DNA of 64,000 nucleotides from Serinicoccus chungangensis (GTDB lineage Bacteria; Actinomycetota; Actinomycetes; Actinomycetales; Dermatophilaceae): NCBI RefSeq assembly GCF_001483745.1, contig NZ_LQBL01000005.1, positions 13,874 to 77,873 of the forward strand, read 5' to 3'. Shown piece by piece: positions 59,223 to 64,000 of this stretch (position 1 is its first letter; each line of letters starts with the position of its first letter). The notes under the pieces were generated by a model. It saw only the letters and a program-made list of their open reading frames with translations, ran no database searches and was not told where the DNA came from. The position numbers and the translations under genes were made by a program.

Positions 59223-60472
59223 GGCACCGTCACCGCCGGGCCGTCGTAGGTGTCACCGCTCATCGTGGGGATCGAGATCACGCCGTCGACCTCCACCCGC
59301 ACCAGCCAGGTGCCGGACCCCAGGTCGGCGGTCGGGACGGTCAGCTCCGAGACGGGGGCGGCACCCTCGGCCACCGGTGGGAAGGTGATGGCCAGGTGGG
59401 CCGGGTCGCCAGGGGCTCCGCCGCTCAGTCGACCCACCGTCAGGGTGGCCCGCTGACCCTCGCGCACCGCCGGGCTGACCGGGACGGTGACGTCGGTGGC
59501 CGTGACGGTGGGGGTGCCCACCGTCGGGATCACCGGCCAGGCCAGGGCGTTGGAGCGCTGCTCGACGCGCTCGGGCTCCCCGGTCATGGCGTCGGCGGGC
59601 CGGACCGCGATCAACCGCAGCGCATGGATGCCGCTGCGCACGGTGTCCGGCAGCGTCGCCACCAGCTCCGTGGTGGTGGACTCGGTGGCGTCCGGGAAGA
59701 CGCGGTCCTCCCCCAGGGTGATCACCGTGCCTGGCCCGAGCAGTCCGGCGCCGCGCATCCGGAGCCGGGCACCGACGACGCTGCGCCCACCGTCCTCGAT
59801 CTCGGCGTCGACCAGCTCCATCCGCCGCATCGGGGCCACGCCGAGCGCGCGGCTCAGCACCGGCGCCGAGACCCGTGGCGCGACGGACGCCTCCATGAGC
59901 ACCACCGTGGCGGCATACCCGAGGGAGAGCAGGTAGGGCGTGCCGAACGTGCCCCACAGCTTCGACACCTCCTCGAGGTTGAGCGGCGCCGGGGAGATCT
60001 TGACGAGCTCACGCTGGTCGCCCAGGTCGGCACCGGTGAGGAAGGCGGTGTCGTCGATGCCGTACTTCACCATCGCCGCCTCGATCACCTCTCGGGTGAA
60101 GACGGGGGTCGCGGCCAGCGCCAGGCTGGCCCGGGCCAGCAGCCGCTGCGGCTCGAGCACGGCGTCGTCGCCGTAGGCGGTGACAAGGTAGTGCAGGTCG
60201 AGGGCGGCGATCGGACGTTGGGCGAGGCTGCCGTCACCACGCCGGGTCGGCAGGTCGTGCAGGTTCCACGCGTGGTTCGGAGTGACCTGGTAGAGGTAGA
60301 CGTTGAGGCCGCTGGCCCCGTCGCCGATGGTGTCGGAGTCGCTCAGCTGGGCGGGCCGGTAAGTCGTGACGTCGGCCGCGCCGACCGGTCCCGGCTCCGG
60401 GCCGCTCAGGCTCTCGTGCAGGACGTGCCGCACCGTCGTGGTGACGGCCGCGATGGCCAGGCTGTTGCTCAT
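59219..60472 (-). CDS. Pvc16-like DUF4255 protein (eCIS cap/terminal component)
   Basis: The 417-residue protein begins with MSNSLAIAAVTTTVRHVLHESL and has VNVYLYQVTPNHAWNLHDLPTRR, ALDLHYLVTAYGDD and LLARASLALAATPVFTREVIEAA, all typical of the DUF4255/Pvc16 N-terminal domain. The rest is Ig-like beta sandwiches (RLRMRGAGLLGPGTVITLGEDRVFPDATEST; ATLPDTVRSGIHALRLIAV). In the Photorhabdus PVC, Pvc16 forms the cap at the distal end of the tube. ATG 60472 was chosen as it overlaps the previous stop as ATGA; a GTG three codons upstream also fits. Confidence 0.9.
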   Translation of the reverse strand: MSNSLAIAAVTTTVRHVLHESLSGPEPGPVGAADVTTYRPAQLSDSDTIGDGASGLNVYLYQVTPNHAWNLHDLPTRRGDGSLAQRPIAALDLHYLVTAYGDDAVLEPQRLLARASLALAATPVFTREVIEAAMVKYGIDDTAFLTGADLGDQRELVKISPAPLNLEEVSKLWGTFGTPYLLSLGYAATVVLMEASVAPRVSAPVLSRALGVAPMRRMELVDAEIEDGGRSVVGARLRMRGAGLLGPGTVITLGEDRVFPDATESTTTELVATLPDTVRSGIHALRLIAVRPADAMTGEPERVEQRSNALAWPVIPTVGTPTVTATDVTVPVSPAVREGQRATLTVGRLSGGAPGDPAHLAITFPPVAEGAAPVSELTVPTADLGSGTWLVRVEVDGVISIPTMSGDTYDGPAVTVP

Positions 60473-61461
60473 CGCCGCCACCGGTCGCGCTGTCGAGCCA
60501 GGAATGCCGCGTGCGTCGCCGCGCCGGTCGCCGGACCGGCGGTGGGTGCGGCTGCGAGTACGTCTGCGGGGGTGGCGTCGCGTGCTCCGGCCCCGCTCCG
60601 CTCGGGGTGGATCACCTGGATCCGGTCGACGTGGAGATGGACCTCTCCCTGAGCCGGCACGACCAGGTCTTCGGCGGTGACGGCCACGCGTCCGTCGCGG
60701 CGCGGCGCCGGGGGTCGGCCGGCACCCCCTGGCACCGCGACCACCCGCTGAGCCTGCCGGTCGTCGAGCACGCCCCGCTCCCGCAGCAGCGGGACGACGT
60801 GCTCCATCACCAGCGTCTGAGCCGCCAGCTGACGGGTCCGCGGCGCGGCGGCCGGTGAGGGCACCGCAGCGGGCGCCGGGTCGATCGAGGTCGGCCGGTC
60901 GGCGGCCGACGCGCCCCGCAGCTGCTCGTCAGGCGCGGGCGGTTGCTCCGGGGTCGGGAGTCGCGCTGCCACCTCCCGGTCCGCCTGGACCGGTGGCGCC
61001 GCGGCGTCCGGTCGTGCGCCGGCCGGCGGAGGGGGGTCTGCCGGCGTGACCGAGGCCGCCACCGGCCGGTGCCCGGCCGGGTCAGGCGCTCCCGGAGTGG
61101 CCGACTCCTGCGGGCGCGCGACCGTCGGCACCGGCGGGCTCGGCCTCGAGGGCGAGGCGGGTGCGGCTGACTCGGGGGCGGTTGCCCGGCCCTCGGCCGC
61201 CGCGACCTGGCCGCGGCGCTGGGCGTCCGATGGCGGGGTCGGCCCTGCCTGGGGCGGGTCGGGGGCAGCGTCGCCAGGGCGGGGCGGGGCCGTGGCCTGT
61301 GGTGGTGGTGACCGCGGGGGCTCTGGTGCGACGATCTCCTCGACGCCCTCCCACGGCACCGGAGCGGGCGCCGCAGCCTCGAAGGGACTCGCTCGGCGCA
61401 GCGCGAGCCGCGGCCCGGGAGCGGTGGCCCGCACCGTCAGGCGGCTGAAGACGTCGCCCAT
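60469..61461 (-). CDS. Proline/alanine-rich eCIS operon protein
   Basis: The 330-residue protein starts MGDVFSRLTVRATAPGPRLALRRASPFE and is then mostly Pro/Ala/Glu-rich and probably disordered to residue about 225. The last 100 residues are more ordered: QTLVMEHVVPLLRERGVLDD, VHLHVDRIQVIHPERS, and a basic end. The V-x-H-x-x-V-x-R-I-x-V element resembles a short strand found in other actinobacterial eCIS hypothetical proteins. A linker or sheath-adapter role is possible. It is bounded by ATGA overlaps on both sides. Confidence 0.7.
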   Translation of the reverse strand: MGDVFSRLTVRATAPGPRLALRRASPFEAAAPAPVPWEGVEEIVAPEPPRSPPPQATAPPRPGDAAPDPPQAGPTPPSDAQRRGQVAAAEGRATAPESAAPASPSRPSPPVPTVARPQESATPGAPDPAGHRPVAASVTPADPPPPAGARPDAAAPPVQADREVAARLPTPEQPPAPDEQLRGASAADRPTSIDPAPAAVPSPAAAPRTRQLAAQTLVMEHVVPLLRERGVLDDRQAQRVVAVPGGAGRPPAPRRDGRVAVTAEDLVVPAQGEVHLHVDRIQVIHPERSGAGARDATPADVLAAAPTAGPATGAATHAAFLARQRDRWRR

Positions 61462-62147
61462 CACCGGCGCCCTCGGGCGAGCGAGAGGTATGCCGCTCGC
61501 CGGGCGGGCGAGAGGTCCAGGATCTCGGCCTCCCGCCAGCCGTAGGCAGCGGCCAGCTCCGCGACGTCCTGCAGCACGGCGGCCGACTCCGTCGCGAGCT
61601 GGTCGGTCAGCAGCGCGACGGGGTCGACGTCGACCCTCGGGGTGTGGCCACATTCGGGGCAGGTGACCCGGACCGACAGGTCGGCAGCGCCGCAGAGGTC
61701 CTCGGCCGCGGTGAGCACCGCCTGCCGCTCCTGCTCGGTCGCCGCGTCGTCGAGCGCCGCGCAGGACGCGCGCAGCGTGGAGGCAGGGTCATCGGTGGTC
61801 AGGGCCGCGGCCAGGTCGCGCGTGGTCGGCGAGCGGACGGTGCGCGTGCCGACGGTGCGGGTCGCGGGCCACGCGCGGGTGTGCTCGTCCAGGTCCCGCA
61901 GCGGCAGGGCGACCTCCAGGCGAGCGCTGCACGACGGGCAGGCGGCGACCGTGTCGAGGTGGTCTCCGCAGCGCTGGCGGAGCTGGCCGACGGCGGCTGC
62001 CGCCGCGGCGGCCAGCGGCAGGTCGCAGGCCGCCGCGAGGCTGGGGGCGTCGCCGCGGGCGTGCAGCAGGGCGGCCCCGGCCAGCACCGGGGACGCGCCG
62101 GCCAGGGCCTCCCAGAGTGCGAGCGTGGTGGCCGTCGACGTGGTCAC
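61461..62147 (-). CDS. Zinc-ribbon assembly protein of the eCIS tail (gp51/gp26-like)
   Basis: The 228-residue protein has two CxxC pairs, ACPSCSARLEV near residue 75 and TCPECGHTPRVDVD near residue 175, which form a zinc ribbon. It closes with LAAAYGWREAEILDLSPARRAAYLSLA, a motif typical of small tail-assembly proteins in phages and eCIS. The start is GTG 62147, which overlaps the tube stop as GTGA. A chaperone for baseplate or tube assembly is suggested by family. Confidence 0.7.
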   Translation of the reverse strand: MTTSTATTLALWEALAGASPVLAGAALLHARGDAPSLAAACDLPLAAAAAAAVGQLRQRCGDHLDTVAACPSCSARLEVALPLRDLDEHTRAWPATRTVGTRTVRSPTTRDLAAALTTDDPASTLRASCAALDDAATEQERQAVLTAAEDLCGAADLSVRVTCPECGHTPRVDVDPVALLTDQLATESAAVLQDVAELAAAYGWREAEILDLSPARRAAYLSLARGRR

Positions 62148-62665
62148 GGCTCGGTGAAGGTCGGCTCGGTCGGCTCCGTGACGGCGTAGTCGCGCTCCCA
62201 GCCCTCGTTCTCGAGCTTGATTGAGGAGATCGCCACCCCGTTGCCGTTGGCGTCCAGCTCGGGCAGCGGCTGGTACTCTGAGACCCAGCAGCGGAAGACC
62301 TTGTAGGAGATGACGACCTGGCCGGCCTCGTTGTAGACCTCGATGATGAGGTCCTTGCGGAAGTCGGCCAAGGAGATCTCCGTGCCCAGGCCCGAGCCGA
62401 AGTTCCACACCTTGTTGGCCCACTGCTCGAAGTCCTGGTCGTGGGTCACGCCCCGCTCCAGGGTGATCGCCTCGTACTCGCTGCGGCCGGGCGACTTGCG
62501 GCTGCTCGACGGGTCACCCCCTTCGCGATGCTTGACCACCTCGGTGGTGCGCTTCAGCGCACCCACCTTGCTGACCCCGGCGACGTACCGGCCGTCCCAC
62601 TTCACCCGGAACTTGAAGTTCTTGTAGGGGTCGAATCGGGTCGCGTTGACCGAGAACTCAGCCAT
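62144..62665 (-). CDS. Tail tube protein (gp19-like) of the contractile injection system
   Basis: The 173-residue protein is a T4 gp19-like inner tube subunit: FDPYKNFKFRVKWDGRYVAGVSKVGAL, TTEVVKHREGGDPSSSRKSPGRSEYEAITLERGVTHDQDFEQWANKVWNF, DLIIEVYNEAGQVVISYKVFRCWVSEYQPLPELDANGNGVAISSIKLENEGWERD. It forms the hollow rod inside the sheath through which cargo moves. ATG 62665 has an ideal AGGAGG five bases upstream, overlapping the sheath stop codon. Almost all Tyr codons are TAC. Confidence 0.94.
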   Translation of the reverse strand: MAEFSVNATRFDPYKNFKFRVKWDGRYVAGVSKVGALKRTTEVVKHREGGDPSSSRKSPGRSEYEAITLERGVTHDQDFEQWANKVWNFGSGLGTEISLADFRKDLIIEVYNEAGQVVISYKVFRCWVSEYQPLPELDANGNGVAISSIKLENEGWERDYAVTEPTEPTFTEP

Positions 62666-62673
62666 GGTTCCTC

Positions 62674-64000
62674 CTAGGACGCCGCGCTGGCGGTCTGTTG
62701 CTGGATCGAGATGATGACGAACTCGGCCGGCTTCAGCGGCGCGAAGCCCACCTCGATGTTCACGATGCCGCGGTCGATGTCGTACTGCGTGGTGGTCTGG
62801 GAGTCGCAGCGCACGCTGTAGGCCTCCCGGGGGCTGCTGCCCTGGAAGGCCCCCTGCCGGAAGAGATCCTGCATGAAGGCACCCAGCGACAGCCGGATCT
62901 GCGCCCACAGCGGCTCGTCGTTGGGCTCGAAGACGACCCACTGGGTGCCGCGGAAGAGACTCTCCTCGAGAAAGAGCGCGAGCCGCCTGACCGGGACGTA
63001 CTTGTACTCGTCGGAGAGCACGTCGGCACCGCGCAAGGTGCGGGCTCCCCAGGCGACCGGACCCGCCCCGCGGAAGCTACGCAGCGCGTTGACGCCGGAC
63101 TGGTTGAGCGGGCCGTTCTCGTGGTCGGTGAGGTTGGTGGCCAGGTCGACGACTCCCGTCAGGCCGGCCTCCAACCCGGCCGGAGCCTTCCAGACGCCCC
63201 GGCTGGCGTCGGTGCGTGCCATCAACCCTGCCACGCCACCGCTGGGGGCGAAGGTGTCGATGCTGCCGCCGCGCAACGGGTCCGGGCGCCGCACCCGCGG
63301 GAAGTAGATGGCCGCGTTGCGGGCGGCGAGACCGCTCAGCCCCACGCTGCTCGCCCAGGCCGGGGCTGCGCTCGGGGTGAGGGTGCCCGGCGGATCCACC
63401 ACGAGGAAGGCGCGCCGCTGGACGGCATACGCCATCGCCTGGGGCCACACGGTGGCGGGCAGGTCACCGGTGGGGGTCGGCGGTGGGATGACGATGAGGT
63501 TGACGAGGTCCGCGTGGTCGAGCGCGAAGAGGCCGCGCTTGGCGGCGGCGAATCCGGCCCCGACGTAGTCGTCGGCGTCGAGCGCGCCTCCGTCGGAGCC
63601 CTCGTCGGCGACGGCCACCGTGGTCGTGCCGGTCCCGGGGCGAGCGGCGGGCAGTACCCCGTCGACCGCGACGAGCAGCGAGGACTCCAGCACCCGGTCC
63701 AGACGCCGCGGACCGTCCACGACCGTCACGTTGCGATAGGTCTCGGTGGCGACCCCGTCGGTCACGGACAGGGTGAAGATGTCGCCGCCGCTCACCCCGC
63801 CGCCCTGGCCGGAGGCGATGTCATCGGCGTCGGCGGCGCTCGGGTGCTCGATCGTCACCGCGAGGTCGTTGCCCCAGGCGCCCGGGCCGGTGGCCTCCAG
63901 CGTGATACCACCGACCGACAGGCGCGCGGTGTCGGCGTCGAGATGCGCGACCCGGACCACCACCGCCTGACCGCCGCCGCCGAGGAAGAAGTCACGCACG
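62674..64000 (-). CDS. Tail sheath protein of the contractile injection system (5' end outside window)
   Basis: The visible 441 residues are the middle and C-terminal domains of a contractile sheath protein: RDFFLGGGGQAVVVRVAHLD, ALDHADLVNLIVIPPP, FLVVDPPGTLTPSA, and a C-terminal VPVRRLALFLEESLFRGTQWVVFEPNDEPLWAQIRLSLGAFMQDLFRQGAF followed by TTTQYDIDRGIVNIEVGFAPLKPAEFVIISIQQQT. The last strands link neighbouring subunits in the sheath. The N-terminus (normally ending in ...VYVEE) should lie to the right of the window. The stop is TAG at 62674. Confidence 0.94.
   Translation of the reverse strand, partial: VRDFFLGGGGQAVVVRVAHLDADTARLSVGGITLEATGPGAWGNDLAVTIEHPSAADADDIASGQGGGVSGGDIFTLSVTDGVATETYRNVTVVDGPRRLDRVLESSLLVAVDGVLPAARPGTGTTTVAVADEGSDGGALDADDYVGAGFAAAKRGLFALDHADLVNLIVIPPPTPTGDLPATVWPQAMAYAVQRRAFLVVDPPGTLTPSAAPAWASSVGLSGLAARNAAIYFPRVRRPDPLRGGSIDTFAPSGGVAGLMARTDASRGVWKAPAGLEAGLTGVVDLATNLTDHENGPLNQSGVNALRSFRGAGPVAWGARTLRGADVLSDEYKYVPVRRLALFLEESLFRGTQWVVFEPNDEPLWAQIRLSLGAFMQDLFRQGAFQGSSPREAYSVRCDSQTTTQYDIDRGIVNIEVGFAPLKPAEFVIISIQQQTASAAS

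Noticed and set aside
1-64000. tRNA or rRNA genes
   Set aside because: No clover-leaf with GTTCRANYC arm and CCA-type acceptor, and no rRNA-like sequence, was seen.

Overview
The window is about 72 to 75 percent G+C. It has GTG starts, many ATGA/GTGA stop-start overlaps, several probably leaderless genes and families typical of Actinomycetota. The gene content (MerR-HTH-fused citrate synthase, RimK with a TrkA_C tail, a Cys-ended leader peptide before cysH, an actinobacterial contractile injection system) and the density of one octamer, GGTATGCC/GGCATACC, suggest a member of Micrococcales, perhaps related to Intrasporangiaceae or Ornithinimicrobiaceae. That placement is inference. No rRNA, tRNA, CRISPR array or origin was seen.

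Left end (1 to about 4.5 kb): the 5' part of an IS110-family transposase runs off the left edge. It is followed by poorly recognisable or truncated genes (an unknown acidic protein, a PLAT/LH2-like protein, an unknown protein, a VOC fragment, a CPBP protease). Base composition looks lower in G+C here and the octamer is missing up to about 5.28 kb, so this looks like acquired DNA.

Middle (4.5 to 53 kb): a mosaic of short metabolic and regulatory units. It includes a TetR/SDR pair with two operators; cysM; the rimK / retropepsin-like protease / AspA-like group; an FdhF/YdeP oxidoreductase with a small membrane subunit and a broken OFA-type transporter; cysH, cobA and cbiX behind a Cys-ended leader peptide; EamA/LysR; an ArsR/SRPBCC pair; homocysteine methyltransferase; formaldehyde dehydrogenase; and a divergent pair of citrate-synthase-fold genes with GTTGA/TCAAC operators. 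It continues with a TetR-controlled ABC exporter, a MarR/MFS pair, an epimerase, a lactonase-fold protein, an alpha-amylase, a fadH-like flavoenzyme and a P-loop kinase. Intergenic spaces hold recurrent long palindromes and short tandem repeats.

Right end (53.9 to 64 kb): a leftward operon of an extracellular contractile injection system (eCIS). In order of transcription it encodes tail sheath (cut by the window edge), tail tube, a zinc-ribbon assembly protein, a Pro/Ala-rich protein, a Pvc16-like DUF4255 protein, a Pvc15-like AAA+ ATPase, a DUF4157 protein with a possible PD-(D/E)xK nuclease core, an unknown protein, and a second DUF4157 protein whose distal half is broken by several frameshifts. 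Most junctions are four-base overlaps, so these genes are probably co-translated. Baseplate, spike and tape-measure genes are not in the window and may lie beyond the right edge.

Five other genes (arginase family, Imm5-like, OFA transporter, a small membrane protein, DinB) are each interrupted by what looks like one missing base, and the transporter also has an in-frame TAG. Real decay and base-calling error cannot be separated from the sequence alone.
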